Source: an uncultured Collinsella sp. (GTDB taxonomy: Bacteria > Actinomycetota > Coriobacteriia > Coriobacteriales > Coriobacteriaceae). Taken from it: a stretch of 30,478 nucleotides of DNA. Where the stretch lies: positions 1-30,478 of the forward strand of contig CAUAEH010000021.1 in assembly GCA_958427975.1 (NCBI GenBank). Direction: 5' to 3'. How positions within the stretch are numbered: the first letter of the stretch is position 1; the number at the start of each line of letters is the position of its first letter. The notes below the pieces were generated by a model. It saw nothing but the letters and a program-made list of their open reading frames with translations, had not been told where the DNA came from and did not search any database. Below are positions 1 to 7,246 of this stretch, in pieces. Position numbers and translations under genes: made by a program.

Positions 1-9
1 GACACGCAT

Positions 10-48
10 AAAAAGCCTCCCATTTCTCATGTCCAAGAAATGGGAGGC
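10..48 (-). terminator. Rho-independent terminator after the BirA-like gene
   Basis: A perfect 13-bp stem (15-27 with 36-48) closes an 8-nt loop. Read on the minus strand it is followed by five T residues (14-10). It lies about 60 nt past the stop of the biotin-ligase-like gene and should end the sirtuin/folPK/birA-like transcript. Confidence 0.9.
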
Positions 49-105
49 AGTTCAGCCGAGGAGGGCTTTGTTGTCATCGTTATCTTTGAGCGTGGGCGCC
101 CTGCG

Positions 106-807
106 TTACAGCCCGCGAATGCGCACGGCCTCGGGCGGAAACTCTTGCTCGCCGGCATCGGTCTTGATGGTCGCGCGGCCCCAGATGTCCAGGCCCGCAA
201 ACACACCGACCGCAAGCGGCAAGCCGTTGGGCGACACCGCCGCAACTTGGCGGCCCAGCAGCGGCACCATGTCGAAGTACTCGCCCAGCACCGGGGCCAG
301 CGGGCCGGCAGCGCCCTGTGGCGCGTTGGCGGCAACCGCCCAGGCGTCCACACGGGTCAGCACAGCGGTGGCCAATACCTCGACCAGCGCTTCGTCAGCC
401 ACATCCACACCAAGCTCGCCCAGCGCCGCGCGCTCAATATCCACCGTCACGGCACCGAACATGCCCGCGGCACCGGCACCGCCGTTGACGGCGACGCGCG
501 CGAGCGACGTCTCAAACGCAGGCGCGCCGCACACGATGTCACTCGGCCACTGGATACCCACCTTGCCGGCAAGCCCCAGGCCCGGCGTTGCGGCCGTGCC
601 CGCGAGCGCGTCCATCATGCCCATTGCGGCCACAAACGGCAGGCCGTGGAAGGCGTGCATGTTCACATCGGGGCGCACGACCAGCGAAAACGTCAGCGAT
701 GCATCGCCCGCGCTCCACGCGCACCAGCCCGCGGACTTGCCCTCGCGGCCCGCGTCACGCGCCGCGTCGAGCTCGGTACCGGCGGAAACAGCATTCATCT
801 CGATCAT
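106..807 (-). CDS. Biotin-protein-ligase-like protein, degenerate
   Basis: A 233-residue protein that resembles the catalytic and C-terminal domains of biotin-[acetyl-CoA-carboxylase] ligases. The clearest match is GKVGIQWPSDIV at residues 81-92, which corresponds to the family KWPNDI segment. A C-terminal GLDIWGRATIKT stretch near 205-216 resembles the small SH3-like domain. The usual GRGR biotinyl-AMP loop near the N-terminus is not recognisable. The K and N of KWPND are replaced by Q and S, and the KxxGIL lysine segment is missing, so ligase activity is doubtful. There is no DNA-binding domain. The ATG at 807 directly follows the TAG stop of the folP-folK gene (810-808), so the two are probably translationally coupled; a second ATG lies at 798. 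It could be a paralogue with another ligand or a decaying ligase. Confidence 0.7.
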   Translation of the reverse strand: MIEMNAVSAGTELDAARDAGREGKSAGWCAWSAGDASLTFSLVVRPDVNMHAFHGLPFVAAMGMMDALAGTAATPGLGLAGKVGIQWPSDIVCGAPAFETSLARVAVNGGAGAAGMFGAVTVDIERAALGELGVDVADEALVEVLATAVLTRVDAWAVAANAPQGAAGPLAPVLGEYFDMVPLLGRQVAAVSPNGLPLAVGVFAGLDIWGRATIKTDAGEQEFPPEAVRIRGL

Positions 808-2535
808 CTACATACGCCCCAATTCGCCCACGATATGGCCCACGCGATCCTCGGGCTCCTTGACCTCGACGCCGTTGTAGCGGAAGAACCGCGCCGGGTC
901 GTGCATCAGGTCCTCGAGCGGCACCAGCACAAAGTCGCGCTCGCCAATGAGCGGATGCGGCAGGCGCAGCTTCTTGCCGCCGTGGGTCTCGCCGTCCATC
1001 CACAGCAGGTCCAAGTCGATGGTGCGCGGACCGTTTGCCTTGGCCTTTTTGGAGCGGTCGCGGCCCAGCTCGGCCTCGATCTTCATAAGCTCGTCAAGCA
1101 GCACCAGCGGAGCCAGCTCGGTCTTGATCTCGATGACGGCGTTGGCAAATGCGTCCTGGCGTGTCTCGTAGGCCGGCTCGCTCTCGTAGATGCGCGAGCA
1201 GTTGGACACGCAGGTGAGCGGGATCTCGGCAATCATGTCGCGCGCAGCGCGGATGTTGTCGCAGCGATGCCCCAGGTTGGAACCCACGGCCACAAACGCA
1301 CGGCGCGGTTGCGGCTTGGCAACAGCCCAGTAACCGTTCAGGAACTGCGCAAAGCCCGCGACGTCATGCACGCGCACGATGTTGGCGCCAGCCTGGATGG
1401 CGCCCAGGCACACACCAAACGTGGCGGCATCGCGCGCGGCGGCCTCAGTCACGCCCGAGACGGTGCCCACAAAGCGCTTGCGTGACACGGCGCACATGAG
1501 CGGATAGCCCAGCGACGCCATCTTGGCGGTCTCGCGCTGGATGACGATGTCTTCGTTGGCCGTCTTGCCAAAGCCCGGACCGGGATCGATGCAGATGCGG
1601 TCGCGCGACACGCCGGCGTGGATAAGCGTGCGAGCCTGATCGGACAGAAAACCCATGACGCGGCGCATGATGGGCGCAGAATCGGGCAGGGTAAAGCGGC
1701 GGAGCTGCGAGGTGGGCACATAGGCTTCCTCACGGCGGGCACTGCGGCGCATCATGGCGGCCAGGTGGTCGCTGGGCTCTGGTGCGGCTTCGGTAGCTGC
1801 GGGCACGGTCTCGGGCGCAGCGGCGGCGGGGGCAGTCTGCTCGGCAGCCGGCGTCTCTGACTCGGACTCGGGCGCGGGCTCCGATTCGCCAAACGGCAGC
1901 GAGGGCTGTACCACACCGCCCGGAAGCTTGGCCTCAACCTTGGGCTCGCCCAGCAACTTGCCGCGACGGCGACGGGCCGGCTTCTCGGCCTCGCGCGCGG
2001 CCTCGGCAGCCGCTTCGCGTGCCTTCTCGGCAACAAACGCCGCAGCCGAGGTATCGAGCTGCACCGTCGCGTGCGTGCGTGCGGGTGTGGCGACCTCGCC
2101 GGCGTGCATTACGATGACGCCGCAGGTGCTCGTCTTAACGAACTCAACCATCTTGGGATCGGTGAAACCCGTCACGTCGTTGACAATCGAAGCACCGCAG
2201 CGCACAGCCGCCTTGGCAACCGCCACATGACGCGTGTCGATGGAGACAATGGCACCCTCTTTGGCGAGCGCGCGCACGACGGGCAGCACGCGACGCGCCT
2301 CCTCGTCGGGGTTGACCGGGGTAAAGCCGGGGCGCGTGGACTCGCCGCCCACGTCGATGATGTCGGCGCCGGCATCGAGCATCGCCAGGCCGTACTCGAT
2401 AGCGGCATCCTGGTCAAAGTGCTCACCGCCGTCGCTAAACGAATCGGGCGTCACGTTGAGGACGCCCATGATGCGCGGACGGTCAAAGCTGAGCTCGTAC
2501 TTTCCGCACCGCCATGTCTTGCTGTCGTTCGCCAT
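808..2535 (-). CDS. folP-folK: Dihydropteroate synthase / HPPK fusion (FolP-FolK)
   Basis: A bifunctional folate enzyme of 575 residues. The N-terminal part is dihydropteroate synthase, joining p-aminobenzoate to dihydropterin pyrophosphate: NVTPDSFSDGG near 28-38, DVGGESTRPG near 61-70, SIDT, NDVTG, DPGPGFGKT near 317-325, SRKRFVG and RVHDV. The C-terminal part, from about 411, is 6-hydroxymethyl-7,8-dihydropterin pyrophosphokinase, which makes that substrate: FVAVGSNLGHR, then GPRTIDLDLL and LPHPLIGERDFVLVPL. Between the MHAGE segment and the helix before DPGPGFGKT there are about 140 residues rich in Ala, Glu, Pro and Arg where the family usually has about 20. The ATG at 2535 was chosen because AGGAGG (2547-2542) sits 6 nt upstream; an ATG at 2541 abuts the ribosome site, and the frame extends further without support. 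The next gene starts with no gap. Confidence 0.95.
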   Translation of the reverse strand: MANDSKTWRCGKYELSFDRPRIMGVLNVTPDSFSDGGEHFDQDAAIEYGLAMLDAGADIIDVGGESTRPGFTPVNPDEEARRVLPVVRALAKEGAIVSIDTRHVAVAKAAVRCGASIVNDVTGFTDPKMVEFVKTSTCGVIVMHAGEVATPARTHATVQLDTSAAAFVAEKAREAAAEAAREAEKPARRRRGKLLGEPKVEAKLPGGVVQPSLPFGESEPAPESESETPAAEQTAPAAAAPETVPAATEAAPEPSDHLAAMMRRSARREEAYVPTSQLRRFTLPDSAPIMRRVMGFLSDQARTLIHAGVSRDRICIDPGPGFGKTANEDIVIQRETAKMASLGYPLMCAVSRKRFVGTVSGVTEAAARDAATFGVCLGAIQAGANIVRVHDVAGFAQFLNGYWAVAKPQPRRAFVAVGSNLGHRCDNIRAARDMIAEIPLTCVSNCSRIYESEPAYETRQDAFANAVIEIKTELAPLVLLDELMKIEAELGRDRSKKAKANGPRTIDLDLLWMDGETHGGKKLRLPHPLIGERDFVLVPLEDLMHDPARFFRYNGVEVKEPEDRVGHIVGELGRM

Positions 2536-2609
2536 GAACATCCTCCTAAAATGCCCACGCCGCCGCGTTCGGGCGCTGGCGGCGGGGTCGTTTTGCAATC
2601 AGTCTTTCT

Positions 2610-2615
2610 ATTGTA
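2610..2615 (-). promoter_or_regulatory. Possible -10 box for folP-folK
   Basis: The minus strand reads TACAAT about 75 nt upstream of the folPK start, in the 94-nt gap after the sirtuin stop. No good -35 box is seen. It may give folPK its own promoter besides read-through from the sirtuin gene. Confidence 0.3.
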
Positions 2616-2629
2616 TCCGCGCGCGCGGG

Positions 2630-3382
2630 CTAGAACGCAAACGCAGCCGCGATGTCGCAAGAAATCAGCAGGTCGGCATTTGCATCCTGATCGGTGGGCG
2701 CCAAATTGCAAATGGCCAGCGTATCGCCAGTAAAGTAACGCGTGAGACCCGCCGCCGGATACACTACGAGCGAGGTCCCGCCCACGACGAGGGCGTCGGC
2801 TGCGGCGATGGCAGCAACGGCGCCGGTAAGCACGCGCTCATCGAGCGGCTCTTCGTAGAGGACTACATCGGGCTTGATGCGACCGCCGCACGCAGGGCAC
2901 ACGGGCACGCCCGCGGCGTCCTCGTGCTCGCGTGAGCAAATCCATTCGGCGCTGTAGACCGCGCCGCACGTCTGGCAGATATTGCGGTGGACCGATCCGT
3001 GCAGCTCGAACACGCGCTGCGAGCCGGCCATCTGGTGCAGGCCATCGATGTTTTGCGTCACCACGGCGTCGAGCTTGCCGGCGCGCTCCAGCTCCGCCAG
3101 CTTGACGTGGCAGTGGTTGGGCTTGGCGTTAAGGGCGATCATCTTGGTCCGGTAGAAGTCGAAAAACTCCGCCGGATGCGCCTCGTAGAAGCTGTGCGAG
3201 AGCATAGTCTCGGGCGGATAGGAAAACCGCTGGTGATACAGACCATCAACGCTGCGGAAATCGGGGATGCCACTCGCCGTGGAAACGCCCGCGCCGCCAA
3301 AGAAGACCACGTTGCTATGGGTTTCGAACAGCTCCGCCAGCGCGGCGGAGACCTGTTTGGGGTCCGATATTGCCTGCGTCAT
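2630..3382 (-). CDS. cobB: SIR2-family NAD-dependent protein deacylase
   Basis: A 250-residue sirtuin that removes acyl groups from lysines while consuming NAD. The Rossmann-fold NAD site shows GAGVST at 30-35 and DFRS at 41-44. QNID lies at 110-113 and the catalytic histidine is His128 in ELHGS. A zinc knuckle is formed by Cys136, Cys139, Cys162 and Cys165, and GTS follows at 202-204. The length and motif order are normal. The start is unusual. The first 31 nt of the gene region are duplicated in tandem, so the strong GGAGG lies before an upstream 12-codon frame. The real ATG (3382) overlaps that frame's TGA as ATGA and is probably reached by coupled translation. It is the first gene of the leftward folate run, divergent from exonuclease III. 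Confidence 0.93.
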   Translation of the reverse strand: MTQAISDPKQVSAALAELFETHSNVVFFGGAGVSTASGIPDFRSVDGLYHQRFSYPPETMLSHSFYEAHPAEFFDFYRTKMIALNAKPNHCHVKLAELERAGKLDAVVTQNIDGLHQMAGSQRVFELHGSVHRNICQTCGAVYSAEWICSREHEDAAGVPVCPACGGRIKPDVVLYEEPLDERVLTGAVAAIAAADALVVGGTSLVVYPAAGLTRYFTGDTLAICNLAPTDQDANADLLISCDIAAAFAF

Positions 3383-3417
3383 GAGGCCTGTTTGGGGTCC
3401 GATATTGCCTGCGTCAT
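3352..3417. repeat. 31-bp direct tandem duplication over the sirtuin start
   Basis: Bases 3352-3382 and 3387-3417 are identical over 31 nt and separated by 4 nt, a period of 35. Each copy encodes MTQAISDPKQ from an ATG. Because 35 is not a multiple of three, the upstream copy is out of frame with the gene. Loss of one copy would put the GGAGG site directly before the sirtuin ATG. Confidence 0.95.
3379..3417 (-). CDS. 12-codon upstream reading frame, leader of the sirtuin gene
   Basis: This frame reads MTQAISDPKQAS then TGA. GGAGG (3428-3424) lies 6 nt before its ATG, a much better ribosome site than the one before the sirtuin ATG. Its TGA (3381-3379) overlaps the sirtuin ATG (3382-3380). The first 10 residues equal those of the sirtuin because the sequence is a duplication. 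It is likely translated, but a function is unproven; its probable effect is to set sirtuin expression through termination and re-initiation. Confidence 0.6.
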   Translation of the reverse strand: MTQAISDPKQAS

Positions 3418-3530
3418 ATATGTCCTCCGTCCGTGTCTTAGGGACGGCGGCGTTCGCGCTATCACTCGCGGACTCCGCCCCGCTCTTGTTGCGTTAATCT
3501 TAAGCCTGCCAACCCCGTCGAAAGGACACC

Positions 3531-4349
3531 ATGCCTCAGACTTACACTTTCGCCTCGTGGAACGTCAACGGCCTGCGCGCCGTGCTCAAAAAGGACCCGA
3601 GCTTTATCCAGATCGCGCAGGACCTCGATGTCGATATCCTAGCGCTGCAAGAGACCAAGCTGCAGGAGGGCCAGGTACAGGTCGATCTGCCCGGCTATCA
3701 CCAAACCTGGAGCTATGCCGAGCGCAAGGGCTACTCGGGCACCGCGGTCTTTAGCCGCCAGGAACCGCTGCGCGTGCTGCGCGCCGATGCGCTGCTGCCC
3801 CACGCCGGCGAGGGCGAGGCGGCCGAGCTCGTCGCCCAAGCCGCAACCGAGGGCCGCGTCTGTGCGCTCGAGTTCGACAAGTTTTGGTTCGTGGACGTCT
3901 ATACGCCCAACGCCCAAAACGAGCTCGCGCGCATCGATGTACGCATGGCCTGGGACGATGCCTATCGCGGCTTTTTGAGCACGCTTGAGCGCGAGACCGG
4001 AAAGCCCGTCGTAACCTGCGGCGACTTTAACGTGGCACACGAGGAGATCGACCTTAAGAACCCCAAGTCCAACCGCGGCAACGCAGGCTTTTCGGACGAG
4101 GAACGCGGCAAGTTTACCGAGCTGCTCGACGCCGGTTTTACCGACACCTGGCGCGCGGCCAATCCGGACGTCGAGGGCGTCTACAGCTGGTGGAGCTACC
4201 GCTTTAATGCCCGCAAGAACAACGCAGGCTGGCGCATCGACTACTTCCTGGTAAGCGACGCAATCGCCGGCAACGTACGCGACACCGGCATCCGCGGCGA
4301 CATCTTCGGCAGCGACCACTGCCCCGTCACCCTCGCCCTGGAGCTCTAA
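3531..4349 (+). CDS. xth: Exodeoxyribonuclease III (AP endonuclease)
   Basis: A 272-residue member of the exonuclease III / EEP family that cuts DNA at abasic sites and trims 3' ends in base-excision repair. Visible motifs are WNVNGLR (Asn11), LQETK with the metal ligand Glu41, YTPN at 124-127, GDFNVAH with Asp165 and Asn167, RIDYFL near 235-240, and SDHCP with Asp262 and His263. The length is typical. GAAAGGA lies just upstream of the ATG. The gene stands alone, divergent from the sirtuin and convergent with the ECF transporter. The 113-nt gap to the sirtuin leader must hold both promoters, but neither is clear. Confidence 0.95.
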   Translation: MPQTYTFASWNVNGLRAVLKKDPSFIQIAQDLDVDILALQETKLQEGQVQVDLPGYHQTWSYAERKGYSGTAVFSRQEPLRVLRADALLPHAGEGEAAELVAQAATEGRVCALEFDKFWFVDVYTPNAQNELARIDVRMAWDDAYRGFLSTLERETGKPVVTCGDFNVAHEEIDLKNPKSNRGNAGFSDEERGKFTELLDAGFTDTWRAANPDVEGVYSWWSYRFNARKNNAGWRIDYFLVSDAIAGNVRDTGIRGDIFGSDHCPVTLALEL

Positions 4350-4423
4350 CCCCCAAATAATTCCCCGAGGACGGAGGAAAACGGATCATTTTCACCTCGC
4401 GAGGGAATCCACGCGGCACACCC

Positions 4424-4583
4424 GCCACGAAATCGGCCCATCTACTACGTTTGAGCTACTACCCTCAACCACAGCGAACAACGCAAAAAGAAAACCGCAG
4501 GTAGAAAGCCTGCGGTTTTTCATAAAACACGGTTGTGCTTGGGGGTGTCGGGCTAAACGTAGTAGATGGGCCAGTTTCGTGGC
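4424..4583. repeat. Palindromic repeat unit 1 between convergent genes
   Basis: Arms 4424-4456 and 4552-4583 pair over about 30 of 32 positions. The core ggcccatctactacgttt at 4435-4452 is perfect. The interior carries a run related to unit 2, including aaaaccgcaggtaga at 4491-4505. The arms bear no resemblance to those of unit 2. There is no gene in 4350-4884; the two units fill most of it. Confidence 0.85.
4491..4520 (+). terminator. Terminator hairpin inside repeat unit 1
   Basis: A 10-bp stem, aaaccgcagg (4492-4501) with cctgcggttt (4509-4518), closes a 7-nt loop and runs into TTTTT at 4516-4520. It lies 140 nt past the exonuclease III stop and is the only plausible terminator for it. 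Confidence 0.65.
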
Positions 4584-4664
4584 GAGCGCCGTCAACTGAT
4601 TCCCTGGGGACGTCTGGGGACGGAAGAAAACGGATCATTTTGGCTCTCTGAGGGCCACGACGCC

Positions 4665-4846
4665 TGTCATATCAGCCGGCCATTCCAAAACTATGCCGGT
4701 TTACGGGGCTGAATCGCAGATCCCCAACCACACGCAATTCGAGCAAAATAAAACCGCAGGTAGACGGCTCGTCTATTTTCGAAAAATGCCGGTATGGTCG
4801 GCCTGCGTCAATCCAGCCCGTAAACCGGCATAGTTTTGATATGACA
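4665..4846. repeat. Palindromic repeat unit 2 between convergent genes
   Basis: The arm at 4687-4706 is the perfect reverse complement of 4818-4837, and an outer 10-nt block at 4665-4674 matches 4837-4846, leaving a 12-nt bulge on the left arm. The interior shares the same 15-nt string as unit 1 (4750-4764) plus flanking similarity. The local hairpin here is tagacg/cgtcta, at the place where unit 1 has its terminator stem. Confidence 0.85.
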
Positions 4847-4884
4847 CCAAGGCAATATTGATTCTCGCCCCGGCGCAACCGCCA

Positions 4885-5598
4885 TTACAGCCCGTACTTC
4901 ACGACGACACGGTTAATGCGACGGCACCAAGGCTTGTACAAGGCGGCCAAGAACACGCAGGTCGCGAGGCCGTGCGTGATATCGAACGGCACCGCCGTAG
5001 CAAGACGCGCTACGGCGCCTGCCCAGGTGAGCGGCTGCACAAAACCGATGATGTCATACGCGTTGATCACGACGCCATACAGCAAGCCCGAGGCAAAGCC
5101 ATACGCCAACAGCGCCGGCATTCGCACGGTTCCATCGGCACGGTCAAACGCGCCCGCATGCGCCAGTGCGCCACCGATATAGCCCACCAGACCCCAGGCA
5201 TACATCTGCCACGGCGTCCACATGCCCTGTCCAAAAAAGAAATTACTGGTCAGCGCTGCCAACGCGCCGACCATGAAGCCGTTGCGTCGGCCCAACGTCG
5301 CCCCCGCGATAATAGCGATGGCGCTCACGGGTTTAAAGTCGGGAATGGGGCCGAACAAGATGCGGCCCGCCGCGGCCAACGCCGCCAGAACCAGCGTTGG
5401 CACAATCTGGCGCAAGCCCGGGCGCGACGCCTCGTAGCCCGCAAAAAACAGTGCAAGCACGAGCGCCACCACGACAAGCATGGCAAGCGCCGCCTGCTCA
5501 ATGCCCGCCAGCAACGCCGCAGTCATCACTGCCGGCACCGCCAGGAGCAGCGGGATCTCCATTTTTGTGAGTAGGCGCGAGGCGCGATGATCCGTCAT
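4885..5598 (-). CDS. ECF transporter S component (substrate-binding membrane subunit)
   Basis: A 237-residue, very hydrophobic protein with about six predicted membrane segments. It shows the features of energy-coupling-factor S components, including the loop PIPDFKPVSAIAIIAGATLG and the segment GLVGYIGGAL. It would bind a vitamin or similar small molecule in the membrane and work with the T protein and double ATPase encoded just upstream. The ATG at 5598 was chosen because it falls 4 nt after the ATPase TGA (5605-5603); the longer frame would start inside the ATPase gene. The substrate cannot be read from the sequence. The T-AA-S order with a fused ATPase recalls the B. subtilis YkoEDC hydroxymethylpyrimidine/thiamin system, but this is only an analogy, and no riboswitch was recognised upstream of the operon. 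Confidence 0.85.
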   Translation of the reverse strand: MTDHRASRLLTKMEIPLLLAVPAVMTAALLAGIEQAALAMLVVVALVLALFFAGYEASRPGLRQIVPTLVLAALAAAGRILFGPIPDFKPVSAIAIIAGATLGRRNGFMVGALAALTSNFFFGQGMWTPWQMYAWGLVGYIGGALAHAGAFDRADGTVRMPALLAYGFASGLLYGVVINAYDIIGFVQPLTWAGAVARLATAVPFDITHGLATCVFLAALYKPWCRRINRVVVKYGL

Positions 5599-5602
5599 CG
5601 CA

Positions 5603-7246
5603 TCACGCCCTGTAGAACACGTTGTCGGCAAAGAAATCTGCCGGAGGCTCCATGCAGGCGATCTCGCCGTCGAACATCATGGCGACATCGTCGGACACCT
5701 GCTCGGCAAAGTCTAGGTCGTGCGTGGCAATGACAACGGTGCCGCCAGCCTGCGCATGCTCGCGCAGGGCTCGGGCGATAATGCAGCGACTTGCCAGGTC
5801 AAGGCCCTTGGTGGGCTCATCAAGCAGCAGCAGCTCCGGACCAATCAATAGCAGCTTTGCCAACGCAAGCAGCTGGCGCTGACCGCCCGAAAGATCGTAC
5901 GGGTGACGCGCCTCCAAGCCCGCCAGACCCAGGCGCGCTGTCTGCTCCTGTGCTGCGGCCTCGTCGTATCCGCAGGTCGAAGCCCATTCCATCAGCTCGT
6001 CGCGCACCGTTTCGGCGACCAGCAATGCCTTGGGGTTCTGTGGCAGCAGCGCCGCCGAAGCCGTCCCACGCACCATGCGGCCACGCTGCAGCTTAGCCGT
6101 CTTGGCCAGCACCGAGAGCATCGTCGACTTGCCGCAGCCGTTTCCGCCCACGACCGCATGCACCGCGCCGGCCGAAAACGTCACATCGAGCCCGCGCAGC
6201 ACCCAACCGCCCACGCGATCGTAGCGAAACCAGCCTTCCGACAGGGTGGTAGCCGACCCGCCGTGCATTTTTTGGAGTATTCTGCTTCCATCCGTGCGCG
6301 GGAAGGCTTCCGAGCCGTTCTCGTACGACGTTTGCGCCACAAATTCGGACGATTTGTCCAATTCCGAATTTTTTTTCGCGCTCGATACGTCCCCGGGCGG
6401 CTCCAGAGAGCCCAAATTGTCCTCACGCCTGCTGAATACTCCGTTTTTTGCACATCGGATGGCACCCCACCCCAACATGTCATCGGAAAACAGCGATTCT
6501 CGGCGTCCCAAAGAAGCCATATCCGCCACTTCGCGCACGCGACCGCCCTCAATCCGGTACGCACGCGTCGCATACTCGAGCATCGGCCGCGGTTGATGCG
6601 TAGCCACAACAACCGTGCAGCCCAGCTCACGGTTCACGCGAAACAGCGCGTGCAGAAAATTCTTCTCGGCAACGGGATCGAGCTGAGACGTGGGCTCGTC
6701 GAGTAACAGCACACGCGGACGCAGCGCCAGGACGGCGGCAAGCGACAGCAGCTGCTTGCGGCCACCCGAAAGCGTATCGGTATCGCGATGAAGCCAGTCC
6801 TCCAGACCAAAGAAATAGCTGGTCTCGGCAACACGGCGGCGCATCTCGTCGCGCGACGCACCCAGATTCTCTAGCCCAAACGCCATCTCGTGCCACACGG
6901 TCTCGCACACAATCTGGTTCTCGGGATCCTGGAACACGTAGCCCACGCGCTCCGCAGACGCGCGCACGTCCATGTCGGCAACGTTCTCGCCCAGCACGAG
7001 CAGTTCGCCAGCGCGCTCGCCCGCCGGAGCAATCTCGGGCTTGAGCAGCGACAGCAGCGTCGACTTACCCGATCCGGTACCGCCAACAAGCAGCGCAAAT
7101 GCACCTTGGGGAACAGACCAGTCGAGCCCCTCGAGCACCGCAGCATCAGCCCCGGGGTAGGCAAAGCTCAGGCTCCGCACCTCAATCGCCGGCATATCCG
7201 AGCCGCACGCCGCGCGTGAGGCCGGGCCCCTATCCAACCGAGTCAT
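5603..7246 (-). CDS. ECF transporter ATPase, two fused ABC domains
   Basis: A 547-residue protein with two ABC ATPase halves that powers the ECF importer. Half 1 has Walker A GGTGSGKST at 55-63, Q-loop FQDPENQI, signature LSGGRKQ and Walker B LLLDEPTSQLD. Half 2 has GGNGCGKST at 367-375, PQNP, LSGGQRQ and LLLLDEPTKGLD. The stretch of residues 265-329 between the halves is polar and unlike ABC sequence. Its DNA is a 191-bp inverted-repeat element that keeps the frame open. Without it the protein would be about 483 residues, close to YkoD-type double ATPases. The ATG at 7246 overlaps the T-component TGA by one base. Confidence 0.93.
   Translation of the reverse strand: MTRLDRGPASRAACGSDMPAIEVRSLSFAYPGADAAVLEGLDWSVPQGAFALLVGGTGSGKSTLLSLLKPEIAPAGERAGELLVLGENVADMDVRASAERVGYVFQDPENQIVCETVWHEMAFGLENLGASRDEMRRRVAETSYFFGLEDWLHRDTDTLSGGRKQLLSLAAVLALRPRVLLLDEPTSQLDPVAEKNFLHALFRVNRELGCTVVVATHQPRPMLEYATRAYRIEGGRVREVADMASLGRRESLFSDDMLGWGAIRCAKNGVFSRREDNLGSLEPPGDVSSAKKNSELDKSSEFVAQTSYENGSEAFPRTDGSRILQKMHGGSATTLSEGWFRYDRVGGWVLRGLDVTFSAGAVHAVVGGNGCGKSTMLSVLAKTAKLQRGRMVRGTASAALLPQNPKALLVAETVRDELMEWASTCGYDEAAAQEQTARLGLAGLEARHPYDLSGGQRQLLALAKLLLIGPELLLLDEPTKGLDLASRCIIARALREHAQAGGTVVIATHDLDFAEQVSDDVAMMFDGEIACMEPPADFFADNVFYRA
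6263..6453. repeat. 191-bp inverted-repeat element inside the ECF ATPase gene
   Basis: The ends at 6263-6282 and 6434-6453 are inverted repeats: GTGCA, six variable A/T-rich bases, then GGAGTATTC. An internal palindrome, aaattcgga with tccgaattt, lies in the middle. On the coding strand the whole element is open and encodes a 65-residue linker. No target-site duplication is visible. This resembles palindromic elements that insert in frame in bacterial genes, such as the Rickettsia palindromic elements. Confidence 0.8.

Larger units (their letters stand above)
4369..4641. repeat. Direct repeat heading two palindromic units
   Basis: A 24-nt sequence ending in GAAAACGGATCATTTT occurs at 4369-4392 and again at 4618-4641, with one difference. 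Each copy precedes a palindromic unit by about 25-30 nt. This spacing shows that the two palindromes that follow belong to one repeat family arranged in tandem with a step of about 249 nt. Confidence 0.85.

Noticed and set aside
40..1485. 481-codon open frame on the plus strand
   Set aside because: It is antisense to the biotin-ligase-like and folPK genes, with a His/Arg-rich shadow composition.
4350..4884. Possible CRISPR array
   Set aside because: The repeats occur only twice, are long and palindromic, and lack regular spacers; no cas gene is present.
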